48,769 bases of DNA, from positions 22,472 to 71,240 of the forward strand of contig NZ_CADEGK010000003.1 in NCBI RefSeq assembly GCF_902826855.1. The letters are read 5' to 3'. Of this stretch, positions 17,255 to 25,699 are shown one piece after another. This DNA is from an uncultured Phenylobacterium sp. (GTDB taxonomy: Bacteria > Pseudomonadota > Alphaproteobacteria > Caulobacterales > Caulobacteraceae). A program made the translations under genes and the position numbers. The first letter of the stretch is position 1, and the number at the start of each line of letters is the position of its first letter. The notes under the pieces are model-generated. The model did no database searches, was not told where the DNA came from, and worked only from the letters and a program-made list of their open reading frames with translations.

Positions 17255-18268
17255 CTAGGCTGTGACGGCAGGGAAATGGATCTTGGCCTGGAAGCCGGCC
17301 GGATCGAACCGGCCTTCCACACGCCCGCCGTTGTCACGGAGGGAGATGTCGATCAGGCGGGTCCCGAAGCCGCGCCGCGCCGTCGGCTTCACCGGCGGGC
17401 CGCCGACCTCGGTCCAGCTCAGCACCGCCTGGCCCTCGCTCGCCGCGGTGAGGCCCAGCTTCACGCGGCCGGAGGGCGCGGAGAGTGCGCCGTACTTGAC
17501 CGCATTGGTCGAAAGCTCGTGCAACAGCAGGGCCATGGCCACGACGACCTCGGTCGGGATGCTCACCTGCGCCAGCTTGTCGTCCCGCTCGAACCGCGAC
17601 TGGTCGAAAGGCGTCAGCGCCCGGTCCAGCAGGTCGATGAGCGGCAACGGCTCGCCGGCCGCCTGTGTCACCAGGTCCTGACTGTCGGCCATCGACTGCA
17701 GACGCGCGATCAGGATGGCCTCGAAGTCGTCCACCGTCTTGGCGCTTCGCGCGGTCTGGGCGACGATGGCCATCATCACCAGGATGCCGTTCTTCACACG
17801 GTGGGCCAATTCGCGAAGGATCAGGTTGCGCCGCTGCTCGGCCATCCTGCGGTCGGTGACGTCGAGATTGCCGCCCACCACCAGATTGCGGCCGGCGGCA
17901 TCGCGAATCACCCGGCCCCGGGCCTGGATCCAACGCGCCTTGCCGCCCGGACTGTGCAGCGTGCGGAACTCCGCCGTGAACTCGCCGCCGTCAGGCTTCT
18001 CCGCCACCGCGGCGTAGGCTGCGCGCAGGACGTCGCGGTCGTCGGGGTGGATCAGGGGGTTGAAGTCGGCGATGGCCATCGGCCGCTCGTCGACAACCCC
18101 GAACAGCTCCCGGTTGCGCGCATTCCAGACCAGCTCGCCCGTGGCGAGGTCCCACTCCCACAGGCCCAGGCCAGTGGCCTCGACAGCGGTCTCCAGCCGC
18201 TGCAGGCGCGCCTGCAAGGCCTGCATATCGGGCGTGGTCTCAGACGCGACCAAGGAACAGGGCCCCAC
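17255..18268 (-). CDS. PAS-HWE family sensor histidine kinase
   Basis: A soluble kinase of about 337 residues. It has one PAS domain with PAC extension (about 25-145; GLGLWEWDLATGELVWN, HPDDRDVLRAAY), then the HWE dimerisation/phosphoacceptor region with LILRELAHRVKN (acceptor H156). The ATP-binding part carries HELSTNAVKYGAL and RRGFGTRLIDISL. There is no transmembrane segment, so it senses something cytosolic, or light or redox through the PAS fold; the conserved LOV cysteine motif is not visible. I chose GTG at 18268 because GAAGAGAG sits just upstream; ATG at 18226 is possible. No response regulator is next to it. Confidence 0.88.
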   Translation of the reverse strand: MGPCSLVASETTPDMQALQARLQRLETAVEATGLGLWEWDLATGELVWNARNRELFGVVDERPMAIADFNPLIHPDDRDVLRAAYAAVAEKPDGGEFTAEFRTLHSPGGKARWIQARGRVIRDAAGRNLVVGGNLDVTDRRMAEQRRNLILRELAHRVKNGILVMMAIVAQTARSAKTVDDFEAILIARLQSMADSQDLVTQAAGEPLPLIDLLDRALTPFDQSRFERDDKLAQVSIPTEVVVAMALLLHELSTNAVKYGALSAPSGRVKLGLTAASEGQAVLSWTEVGGPPVKPTARRGFGTRLIDISLRDNGGRVEGRFDPAGFQAKIHFPAVTA

Positions 18269-18362
18269 TTGCGCTCTCTTCAGCCGTCTAATGTGGCCCC
18301 ACGGCCCCGCTGCGACAACCTCACAATCCAATCGGTCGCACCCTTGCGCGATCGGCGAGCTG

Positions 18363-19076
18363 TCACGCGCGCGGCAAGACCACGACCGCGTCGGGCAGTT
18401 CGTTGGGGTTGTCGCCGAACCTGGCCGGGAAGCGGTCGGCCAGGATATCCGCGCATTGGGCGATGGCCGCGGCGAAGCCGGCGGCGGGATCGCCGCGGCG
18501 CAAACCGTCGGTCAGCGCCGCCATGGCCTGGGCCCAGACACTGGCGTCGACCTGGGCGTCGATGGACTCATCGGCGATCAGCTCCGCCATCCGCTCGGCC
18601 GCCGAGACGTAGATCAGGACGCCGGTGCGCTCACGCGTGGCGTGCAGGTTCTTCGCCAGGAACTGCTCCTCGGCCCGCTGGCGGACCCTGTCGCGCTTCA
18701 TGCCACGCGGCGTCAGCGCCCGGCGAACCGGCGGGATCGCCACCACGAACAGGGTGACGACGAACAACAGCCCCTGCATCAGAAGCGTGCCGATCAGGGC
18801 CGCGCGCGCGGTGGCCTCACCCACATCCTCCACCTGATCGGCAGTCCAGCCGCCGAACATCGCCATGTCGGGCGCGGTCACGTGCACGCCCGCCAGCAGC
18901 ATCACCGCCGGCGCCAGCAACGCCACCCCGGCCGCCCAGGCCAGGGGCGTGGCGTGGTAGTCCGAACTCTCCTCGGCCACCACGCAGTAGATCTCGCCCG
19001 TGGTCCGGATTTCGGCCGCGCGCACGGCGGCCTCCACCGCCTCCAGGTCGCCGGGCTTCAGGAAGGGTCGCGCCAT
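18363..19076 (-). CDS. TPM-domain membrane protein (second of pair)
   Basis: A 237-residue protein with an N-terminal part of the TPM fold (AVRAAEIRTTGEIYCVVAEES), two hydrophobic segments (about 48-70 and 95-120) and a C-terminal region TGVLIYVSAAERMAELIADE typical of the family. Function is unknown; TPM proteins occur beside LemA and are linked to membrane-protein or photosystem assembly. The ATG at 19076 follows GGGGAG. A longer open frame with a run of arginines upstream is the antisense-frame shadow of the glycine-rich tail of the preceding gene. A GTG at 19097 overlapping that gene's stop is an alternative start. It is the third gene of lemA-TPM-TPM. Confidence 0.82.
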   Translation of the reverse strand: MARPFLKPGDLEAVEAAVRAAEIRTTGEIYCVVAEESSDYHATPLAWAAGVALLAPAVMLLAGVHVTAPDMAMFGGWTADQVEDVGEATARAALIGTLLMQGLLFVVTLFVVAIPPVRRALTPRGMKRDRVRQRAEEQFLAKNLHATRERTGVLIYVSAAERMAELIADESIDAQVDASVWAQAMAALTDGLRRGDPAAGFAAAIAQCADILADRFPARFGDNPNELPDAVVVLPRA

Positions 19077-19093
19077 CTTGCCAAGCTCCCCGA

Positions 19094-19873
19094 TCACCAA
19101 CTTCCCGAGGCGCCGCCGCCGCCGCCCGAGCCGCCGCCGCCGGAGAAGCCGCCTCCGCCGCCGCCACTCCAGCCACTGCGGCCGCCCCGGCCGGAACTGA
19201 GCACCAGGGGCAGCAGCCACCACAGGCCCGAGCCCCCGCGCCGGCGGCCACCGAACATCCGCAGCACGCCGCTCAGCACCCAGATCACGATGATGACGAC
19301 GAAGAAGATCGGGATACCGCTGCCGCGTTCACCCTCGCCTGTGATGATGACCTTCGGCTGTTCGGCGGCGGCCACGGCGGCCTTGGCCTCGGCTTCCGGC
19401 AGGCCGATCTGGGCGACGATCGCCTCTGCGCCGTCGACTATGCCCTGCTCGAAGCGGCCCTGCTTGAAGGCCGGCAGGATCTTGCGCTGGATGATCAGGC
19501 TGGAGAGCGCGTCGGTCAGCACCGGCTCCAGGCCGTAGCCGACCTCGATGCGCACCTTCTTCTGGTTGGGCGCGACGATCAGGATGACGCCGTCGTTCTT
19601 GCCCTTCTGGCCGATCGCCCAGGTCCGCAGCAGCTGATAGCCGTAGTCCTCGATCTCGTAGCCCTGCAGGTCCGGCAAGGTCGCCACCACCACCTGGTGG
19701 CCGGTCTTCTGCTCCAGGGCGGCCAGCTCGTCCGTCAGCTTCCGCTCCGCCGCCGGCGACAGCAGTTGCGCCTCGTCCACCACACGCCCGGTCAGGGGCG
19801 GGAACTTCGGCGCGGCGAGGGCGAGCGTTGGGAGGAGCAAGATGACCGCCAGAACCGCCGCGGCCCACCTCAC
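19094..19873 (-). CDS. TPM-domain protein, YgcG-like, exported with glycine-rich tail
   Basis: About 259 residues. The start at GTG 19873 gives a clean signal peptide (RWAAAVLAVILLLPTLALA) followed by APKFPPLTGRVVDEA, the usual beginning of the TPM domain (about 25-150, with QVVVATLPDLQGYEIEDYG and KKVRIEVGYGLEPVLTD). A transmembrane helix (IPIFFVVIIVIWVLSG) and a tail almost entirely of glycine and serine follow, so the TPM domain faces the periplasm. A GTG at 19996 would add 41 residues, but these translate an intergenic palindromic element (19921-19972). It is cotranscribed with lemA. Role is inferred from family only. Confidence 0.82.
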   Translation of the reverse strand: MRWAAAVLAVILLLPTLALAAPKFPPLTGRVVDEAQLLSPAAERKLTDELAALEQKTGHQVVVATLPDLQGYEIEDYGYQLLRTWAIGQKGKNDGVILIVAPNQKKVRIEVGYGLEPVLTDALSSLIIQRKILPAFKQGRFEQGIVDGAEAIVAQIGLPEAEAKAAVAAAEQPKVIITGEGERGSGIPIFFVVIIVIWVLSGVLRMFGGRRRGGSGLWWLLPLVLSSGRGGRSGWSGGGGGGFSGGGGSGGGGGASGSW

Positions 19874-19920
19874 GGTCGCCACCCCACGGGCAGCCGCAGA
19901 CCGACCCGGGCGGCCCAAGC

Positions 19921-19972
19921 CGAATCCAGGCCGGCGGCGAGCCCGCCTGAATCCCCCGGTCAAGCCGGAGGA
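19921..19972. repeat. REP-like double hairpin element between lemA and TPM gene
   Basis: Two palindromes side by side: CAGGCCGGC...GCCCGCCTG (19927-19949) and TCCCCCGG-TCAAG... closing with CCGGAGGA (19952-19972), each with one mismatch. The second resembles the GGTCAAGCCGGAGGAT-type intergenic repeats of alphaproteobacteria. I see only one copy in the window. It may stabilise the lemA transcript end inside the operon. Confidence 0.5.
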
Positions 19973-19997
19973 GGACGTGGGGAGGTAATCCGTCACC

Positions 19998-20660
19998 CTA
20001 CTTCGGCGGCGGGGAGCCGGGGGCCGCGCCGGCCGGGGCCGTCGCGGGCGCCTGGGTGGGGCTGAAGTCGACCGTCGGCGTGGTCTGCGCGGTCGCCGTC
20101 GCCTGGAACAGCTGCATCGGCTGCGAACCGCCGTGCACCGTCTTGGCCCAGATGATCTGCGGGAACGTGCGCAGCGTGGTGTTGTAGTCGCGGACCGCCT
20201 CGTTGTAGTCGCGCCGCGCGATCGTCACGCGGTTCTCGGTGCCTTCCAGCTGGCTCTGCAGGGCCATGAAGTTCTCGTTCGACTTGAGCTCCGGGTAGTT
20301 CTCTTGCAGCACCCGCAGAGGCGCCAGGGCCAGGCTGAGGTTCTGCTGGGCGGCTGCATAGCGCTGGAACGCCGCCGGATCGGTGGTGATCGACGCGTCG
20401 GACCTCACCTGCATGGCCCCCGCACGGGCCTGGGAGACCCCGATCAGCACGCTGGACTCCTGGGCCGCATAGCCCTTGACCGTCGCGACCAGGTTGGGGA
20501 TCAGGTCGCTTCGGCGCTGGTACTGGTTCTGCACCTCCGCCCACTGGGCCTTGGCCCTCTCCTCCTTGGTGGGGATGGTGTTGACCCCGCAGGCGGCCAG
20601 GGCCAGCGGCGCGATCAGGAGCAGCGCCGCGCGCCCGATACGGTTGATAAGGCTCTTCAT
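19998..20660 (-). CDS. LemA family lipoprotein
   Basis: A 220-residue LemA-family protein. The N terminus is a lipoprotein signal: hydrophobic core AALLLIAPLALA and lipobox LAAC with the acylated cysteine at 24. The LemA domain follows (about 45-185) with YQRRSDLIPNLVATVKGYA, the best conserved segment, and RVTIARRDYNEAVRDYNT. The tail is proline- and alanine-rich. LemA proteins are helical and membrane-anchored; function is poorly known. Position as first gene of lemA-TPM-TPM is a widespread arrangement. An REP-like element separates it from the next gene. Confidence 0.92.
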   Translation of the reverse strand: MKSLINRIGRAALLLIAPLALAACGVNTIPTKEERAKAQWAEVQNQYQRRSDLIPNLVATVKGYAAQESSVLIGVSQARAGAMQVRSDASITTDPAAFQRYAAAQQNLSLALAPLRVLQENYPELKSNENFMALQSQLEGTENRVTIARRDYNEAVRDYNTTLRTFPQIIWAKTVHGGSQPMQLFQATATAQTTPTVDFSPTQAPATAPAGAAPGSPPPK

Positions 20661-20766
20661 GGAAATCCCCTGGGGTCGAGGCCCGTCACGTCTTGCCGAT
20701 ATGTGGCCCGCGCATTGATCAGACGCAACGCCGCGAGCATGGTCTGGGTTCGGCCTGGGGGGACCG

Positions 20767-21537
20767 ATGGCGGTGAAAACCAGGGCCTACTATGCGCCGG
20801 GCAGTCTTAGCGCCGCCTTCTACGACCTCGTCACCGACGCCGACCTGCGCCTGCGGGGCGACGAGGATATCTACGCCGCCCTCGCGCCGTCGGGCGGAGG
20901 CATCCTGGAACTGGGCGCCGGATCGGGCCGCCTTTCGGCCGGGCTGGCGGCGCGGGGCTTCACGGTCACCGGCGTCGACATCGCGCCCGCCATGCTGGCC
21001 CAGGCCGAGGCCCGTGCCGCAGCCCTGCCGCCGGAGGTCCGCGCCCGGATCACGCTTCGCCGCGGAGACATGACCGCGCTCGACCTGAAGGCCACTTTCG
21101 ACCTGGTAATCTGCCCGTTCTTCACCCTGGCCCACGTGCCAACCGGCGCAGCGTGGCGGAACACCTTCGCGGTCGCCGCCAAACACCTGGGGGCCGGAGG
21201 GCTGGCGGCGTTCCACCTGCCCCGGCTGGACCTGATGCGCCGCGCCGGTCCGGCCAATCCGGAGGCTCCGGTGCTGGATGAGGTCCTGCCCGACGGCCGC
21301 CGCCTGTTGATGTTCGTGCGCGAACGCAGCTTCCGCGAGGGCGTCAATCGCCTGGACCAGGTGGTGGAGTACGCCGTCGCCGACGCCGCCGGCCGGATCG
21401 GACCGCGCTCGCCCGAACGTCTCACCTACTACATGACCGACCCGGCGCCGCTGGCCGCTACCGCCGGCCTGATCCCGGACCGGCCGCCGATCGATATCGG
21501 CGGGGTCGGCGACATCTTCGTCTTCCGGAAAACCTAG
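20767..21537 (+). CDS. Class I SAM-dependent methyltransferase
   Basis: A 256-residue Rossmann-fold methyltransferase. Motif I is ILELGAGSGR (46-55), the acidic loop after strand 2 is TGVDIAPAML, and motif IV is FDLVICPFFTLAH. The substrate is unknown; the N terminus (AYYAPGSLSAAFYDLVT) fits small-molecule methyltransferases. The ATG at 20767 is only weakly supported by its upstream sequence but begins the conserved region. Its stop shares CTAG with the converging DUF1365 gene. It is not part of the lipid cluster by strand, though it is adjacent to it. Confidence 0.85.
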   Translation: MAVKTRAYYAPGSLSAAFYDLVTDADLRLRGDEDIYAALAPSGGGILELGAGSGRLSAGLAARGFTVTGVDIAPAMLAQAEARAAALPPEVRARITLRRGDMTALDLKATFDLVICPFFTLAHVPTGAAWRNTFAVAAKHLGAGGLAAFHLPRLDLMRRAGPANPEAPVLDEVLPDGRRLLMFVRERSFREGVNRLDQVVEYAVADAAGRIGPRSPERLTYYMTDPAPLAATAGLIPDRPPIDIGGVGDIFVFRKT

Positions 21538-22310
21538 GCGGCGAGCTTCGCCGGGCTGACCACGGTGACCGCCCAGCCGGGCTTCGGCGGCCGGTGGCGG
21601 ATTTTCTCGCCCTTCAGCCAGATCAGCAGCGCCTCCCAGTGGATCGCGCCCACTACGCCCAGAGTCATCCAGGGGTGGGTCAGCCAGGCGCGCATGAGGT
21701 TGCGATCGGTGAGCTCCTGGCGCGCCGCCACGAACCCCGTCGTCAGCACCCGGCCCTCGGCGTCGTCCACGTCCACCAGCACCTGCGTCTGGTCGCCGGG
21801 TGGGCGGACCCGGAAGGCGTAGCTGAGGCCCATGTCCATGAAGGGCGAAACGTAGAAGCCCTTGTCGCAGGCCTGCTTCACCACCGGCGCGTCATCCGCC
21901 GGGATCAGGTAGCTGTGCCGCTCGCCGAAGGTGTTGTTGACCTCGTACAGGATGGCGCTGAGCGCGCCGTCCGCCCGGTGGCAGAAGAAGACGCTCAAGG
22001 GGTTGAAGCCGCCGCCCAGGATGCGCGGCATGGCCAGCACGCGCACCGGGCCGCCGTGGGCGATGCCGGCGGCGGCCAGTTGGGCCTCCACCTGGGTCTT
22101 CAGCGGCGTCCTCGAACCGTCGCCGTGGCGCGCGGGATCGAAGCCAGTCAGGTTGAAGCGCTTCAGCGAGAACAGCTTCAGCTCCCGGTCGAGCGCGTCC
22201 ACCTCGTCCAGGTCCAACAGCAGCATGAAGATGCGATAGCGCAGGCTGTGCCGCCGGGGCTTCAGCCGGCTATGGGTCACGACCCCGGGATAGAGGCCGG
22301 ATGCGCGCAT
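21534..22310 (-). CDS. DUF1365 domain-containing protein
   Basis: A 258-residue DUF1365 protein. It begins GLYPGVVTHSRLKPRRHSLRYRIFM, the family signature, and contains GGGFNPLSVFFCH and YEVNNTFGERHSYL. It is coupled to the upstream flavin oxidase by a TGATG stop/start overlap. The combination of flavin oxidase, DUF1365 and CFA-type methyltransferase is a recurrent bacterial cluster tied to membrane fatty-acid modification and often controlled by ECF sigma factors with ChrR. DUF1365 itself has no assigned reaction that I can read from the sequence. Longer upstream frames are shadows. Confidence 0.9.
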   Translation of the reverse strand: MRASGLYPGVVTHSRLKPRRHSLRYRIFMLLLDLDEVDALDRELKLFSLKRFNLTGFDPARHGDGSRTPLKTQVEAQLAAAGIAHGGPVRVLAMPRILGGGFNPLSVFFCHRADGALSAILYEVNNTFGERHSYLIPADDAPVVKQACDKGFYVSPFMDMGLSYAFRVRPPGDQTQVLVDVDDAEGRVLTTGFVAARQELTDRNLMRAWLTHPWMTLGVVGAIHWEALLIWLKGEKIRHRPPKPGWAVTVVSPAKLAA

Positions 22311-23647
22311 CAGGCAGCCGCCTCCGCCAGCTCGAATCCACGCACGTGGATGCGGCCCGACTCGCCGTCGACGGTCCAGGGCCGGCGCACGCCGCCCAGC
22401 TGCTCGGCCACCGCCAGCCCCGACTGCAGGGCGTCCTCGTGGAAGCCGTGGCCGAGATAGGAGCCGCAGAACCAGGTGCGCCGCACGCCCTGGATATCCC
22501 AGAACTCCCGCTGCGCCGAGATGGCCGCCGCATCGAACAGCGGATGCTCGTAGACCTCGGTGCGGATCAGCTTGTCCGCCGCGATCTCCTTGTTCGGGTT
22601 CAGGGTGCAGAAGATGTCCGGGGCGTCCTTCAGGCTCTGCAACCGGGTCATCCAGTAGGTGCAGGCCCCCTCGCCGGGCGCGTTGCGGTAGCCGATGTGG
22701 TTCCAGCTGGTCCAGGCGGCCCGCCGCTTCGGCATCAGCACCGGATCGGTGTGCAGGGCGATCAGGTTGCGGCTGTACTTGAAACAACCCAGCAACCGCT
22801 GTTCGTCGGGGGTCGGATCTTCGAGCAGGCCGAGCGCGGTATCGCCGTGGGTGGCGATCACGACTTCGTCGAACCGCTCGCGGGTTCCGCCGGCCAGCCG
22901 CAGCTCCGCGCCATTGGCAGCGCGCCGCACCCCGCAGACGCGGACGCCCTTGCGCACCTCGCCGCCGAACGCCTCGCTGAGCTTGCGCACATAGGCCCGG
23001 GAGCCGCCCTCGACTGTGCGCCAAAGGCCGCGCCCGGTGACGCTCATCATGCCGTGGTTCTGGAAGAAGCGGATCAGCGAGGCCGCCGGGTAGGCGGCGA
23101 TCTGGTCCAGCGGCGTCGACCAAATGGCCGCGGCCTGCGGCAGCAGATGGTCGTCGCGGAAGGCGTCGCCATAGCCCTTGGCTTTCAGGTAGTCGCCCAG
23201 CGAGGTGGCCTTCAGCTCCAGCTCGGCGAGGTCGCGCGGCGCGGTCTTGAAGAAACGGGTGATGTCGGCCAGCAGGCCCCAGAAGCGTGGCGACAGCGCG
23301 TTGCGCTTCTGGGCGAAGATGCCGGCGAGGCCGAAGCTGGAATATTCGAACGCCCCATCGTCCAGCGATACCGAGAGCGACATGTCCGCATAGACGCTGG
23401 GCACGCCCAGGTGCTCCAGGAGCGCCGTGAAATTCGGGTAGTTGCCTTCGTTGTAGACGATGAACCCGGTGTCGACCGGGACGGGACCGCTGAAGCCTGG
23501 CGCCTCGGCGGTGTTGGCATGTCCGCCCAGGCGACCGTCGGCCTCGAAAAGGGTGACCTCATGCCGCTGGGAAAGCAGCCACGCAGCGGAAAGTCCCGCG
23601 ATGCCGCTGCCGACGACGGCGACCCTGCGCCGCTCTGCGCCACTCAT
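22310..23647 (-). CDS. FAD-dependent oxidoreductase (amine-oxidase-like)
   Basis: A 445-residue flavoprotein with an N-terminal dinucleotide-binding motif VAVVGSGIAGLSAAWLL (9-25) and the following HEVTLFEADGRLGGHANT. It belongs to the NAD(P)-binding/amine oxidase-like group found with DUF1365 and CFA-type methyltransferases. In Rhodobacter, related clusters take part in furan fatty-acid synthesis and singlet-oxygen responses, where flavoproteins desaturate or oxidise acyl chains; which step this one performs is inferred. The ATG at 23647 (MSGAERRR) is chosen over an earlier TTG-type extension. It is divergent from the DUF1295 gene, with a 197-base shared upstream region. Confidence 0.88.
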   Translation of the reverse strand: MSGAERRRVAVVGSGIAGLSAAWLLSQRHEVTLFEADGRLGGHANTAEAPGFSGPVPVDTGFIVYNEGNYPNFTALLEHLGVPSVYADMSLSVSLDDGAFEYSSFGLAGIFAQKRNALSPRFWGLLADITRFFKTAPRDLAELELKATSLGDYLKAKGYGDAFRDDHLLPQAAAIWSTPLDQIAAYPAASLIRFFQNHGMMSVTGRGLWRTVEGGSRAYVRKLSEAFGGEVRKGVRVCGVRRAANGAELRLAGGTRERFDEVVIATHGDTALGLLEDPTPDEQRLLGCFKYSRNLIALHTDPVLMPKRRAAWTSWNHIGYRNAPGEGACTYWMTRLQSLKDAPDIFCTLNPNKEIAADKLIRTEVYEHPLFDAAAISAQREFWDIQGVRRTWFCGSYLGHGFHEDALQSGLAVAEQLGGVRRPWTVDGESGRIHVRGFELAEAAA

Positions 23648-23844
23648 GTCCACCCTATCCGAACCCCTGTCTGCACACTGCAGCAACGCGCGAACCCGAC
23701 GTCTCTGCTTAGCAAAGGCTACGGCATGATCACAGCTCCGGATGCGTTCGCGGCTGCACGTCGGGGATGCGTCGGACCGCCGAACATGGTCGTATCGCCA
23801 CCGTGCCGCCCCTGCGTTGCTCTGGGGGTGGCGGGGAGAGACGC

Positions 23845-24639
23845 ATGCTGCTGCAACTCGTGTTGGGCGTCCTGGCGGCGATGCTGGTGATCATGGTCGC
23901 CGCCTGGGCCTTCGGGCTTTGGCGGAACAACGGCGGATGGACGGATGTCTTCTGGACGTGGGGAACGATGGCGACGCTGGCGGGCGCGGCGCTCTGGCCC
24001 ATCGGCGGGGCCGATCCGGCGCCGCGGCAGTGGTTGGTGGCCGGCCTGATGGCGGTGTGGGGGCTGCGGCTCGGCCTCTACCTCACGCCTCGGGTGGCGA
24101 CCCATCCGGAGGATGCCCGCTACGCCAGTTTCCGCGGCCAGTTCGGCAAGGACTATCCGCGCAACATGCTGTTCGTGAGCCTGCCCCAAGCGCCGGCCAC
24201 CGCGCTCCTGTCGCTGTCGGTCATCCTCGCGGCCCGCGCGCCGGAGCCCGAGCTCGGCCTGCGCGACGCACTGGCGGTCGCGGTGTTCGCCGTTGCGATC
24301 GTGGGCGAGTATGTTGCGGACGGCCAGATGAAGCGCTTCCGCGCCGATCCGGCCAACAAGGGCCAGGTCATGGACCGCGGCCTCTGGGGATGGTCACGGC
24401 ATCCCAACTATTTCTTCCAGTGGCTGGGTTGGGGCGCCTACCCGGTGATCGCGCTGGATCCCGCCCGGCCGATCACCGCGCTCAGCCTGGCGGCCCCGGT
24501 CGTCATGTACATCCTTCTGCGGCACATCTCCGGCGTCCCGCCCCTGGAAACGGCGATGTTGAAGACACGGGGCGACGCCTTCCGTAGTTACCAGGCGCGC
24601 GTCAGCGCCTTCTTCCCCGTCCCAGCCAAAAGGGCCTGA
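23845..24639 (+). CDS. DUF1295 (steroid 5-alpha-reductase-like) membrane protein
   Basis: A 264-residue polytopic membrane protein with about six to seven hydrophobic segments. The C-terminal signature is LWGWSRHPNYFFQWLGWGAY, typical of DUF1295 and of the steroid-reductase/isoprenylcysteine methyltransferase fold, where it binds a cofactor such as NADPH or SAM. Within this cluster it probably reduces or otherwise modifies a lipid. The ATG at 23845 follows GGGGAGAG. Seven bases separate its stop from the methyltransferase start, so these genes are one operon. A longer overlapping frame at 23742 is a shadow. Confidence 0.9.
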   Translation: MLLQLVLGVLAAMLVIMVAAWAFGLWRNNGGWTDVFWTWGTMATLAGAALWPIGGADPAPRQWLVAGLMAVWGLRLGLYLTPRVATHPEDARYASFRGQFGKDYPRNMLFVSLPQAPATALLSLSVILAARAPEPELGLRDALAVAVFAVAIVGEYVADGQMKRFRADPANKGQVMDRGLWGWSRHPNYFFQWLGWGAYPVIALDPARPITALSLAAPVVMYILLRHISGVPPLETAMLKTRGDAFRSYQARVSAFFPVPAKRA

Positions 24640-24646
24640 GTTCCGC

Positions 24647-25672
24647 ATGAGCCTGATCTCCGCCACCATCGACACCTTCGAAGGCGCGCCGCTGCCCGAT
24701 ATCGTGCGCAAGACGGCCATCACGCTGCTGGTCGCCAACGCTCGGCGCGAACACTCCAAGGCCGGGCCGGGCGCGGAAGCCGCCTTCGCCCGCGACATGG
24801 CCGAGCACCCCATCGCCGAGCACGCCGACGCGGCCAACGCCCAGCACTACGAGGTGCCGGCGGAGTTCTTCCTGAACTGCCTGGGTCCGCAGCTGAAGTA
24901 CTCGTCCTGCCTGTACAGGAACCCCGGCGATACGATCGCGCAAGCCGAGGAGCACGCGCTCACGGAGACCGCCGAACACGCCGACCTGCGGGACGGCCAG
25001 CGGATCCTGGAGTTGGGCTGCGGCTGGGGCTCGCTGTCGCTGTGGATGGCCAAGACCTATCCGAACGCGCGGATCACCTCGGTCTCCAACTCCGCCAGCC
25101 AGAAGGCCTTCATCATGGCCCGTGCTCAGGAGCGGGGCTTGGGCAACCTCGAGGTCATCACCTGCGACATGAACGACTTCGAGGCTCCGGGCGAGTTCGA
25201 CCGGGTGGTCTCCGTCGAGATGTTCGAGCACATGTCCAATTGGCGCGCCCTGCTCGCGCGTGTGAAGGGCTGGCTGAAGCCGGACGGCCGCCTCTTCGTC
25301 CACGTGTTCACGCACCGCACCACGCCCTACCGCTTCGACCTCAACGACGAGGCCGACTGGATCGGCAAGTACTTCTTCTCGGGCGGCGTGATGCCCAGCC
25401 ACGGCCTGATCGCCCAGTTCCCGGATCTCTTCACCCTGGAGCAGGACTGGCGCTGGAGCGGTTCGCACTACGAGAAGACCGCGCTGCACTGGCTGGAGGC
25501 CTATGACCGCAACATCGCGAAGATCCGGCCGGTCCTGGAGGAGGTCTACGGCAAGGACGCCACGCTATGGCATCGCCGTTGGCGGCTGTTCTTCCTCGCC
25601 ACCGCGGGCCTCTTCGGCCACCGTGGCGGGACGGAATGGGGCGTGAGCCACTACAGGCTGAAACCCGCCTAG
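24647..25672 (+). CDS. Cyclopropane-fatty-acid-synthase-family methyltransferase
   Basis: A 341-residue SAM-dependent lipid methyltransferase. HYEVPAEFFLNCLGP near 66-80 is the CFA-family lipid/bicarbonate region, and SAM motif I is ILELGCGWGSLSLW near 121-134. VVSVEMFEHM follows, then a C-terminal lipid-binding half. The family methylates or cyclopropanates unsaturated acyl chains of phospholipids; the neighbours (flavin oxidase, DUF1365) favour a role like the furan-fatty-acid methyltransferase of Rhodobacter rather than plain cyclopropanation. It lies 7 bases after the DUF1295 gene and 27 before DUF2177. Confidence 0.9.
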   Translation: MSLISATIDTFEGAPLPDIVRKTAITLLVANARREHSKAGPGAEAAFARDMAEHPIAEHADAANAQHYEVPAEFFLNCLGPQLKYSSCLYRNPGDTIAQAEEHALTETAEHADLRDGQRILELGCGWGSLSLWMAKTYPNARITSVSNSASQKAFIMARAQERGLGNLEVITCDMNDFEAPGEFDRVVSVEMFEHMSNWRALLARVKGWLKPDGRLFVHVFTHRTTPYRFDLNDEADWIGKYFFSGGVMPSHGLIAQFPDLFTLEQDWRWSGSHYEKTALHWLEAYDRNIAKIRPVLEEVYGKDATLWHRRWRLFFLATAGLFGHRGGTEWGVSHYRLKPA

Positions 25673-25699
25673 CCAACGGGACAATCGGGGGAGACGACG

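Noticed and set aside
19076-19223. Arginine-rich N-terminal extension of the second TPM protein
   Set aside because: It is the other-frame reading of the glycine-rich tail of the preceding gene; the downstream ATG has a good ribosome-binding site.
23706-23732. TGATCA followed by TAAGCA on the minus strand, resembling an ECF11 (RpoE/ChrR) promoter before the flavin oxidase
   Set aside because: The spacer is 15 bases rather than about 18 and the -10 match is poor, so it is no better than chance.
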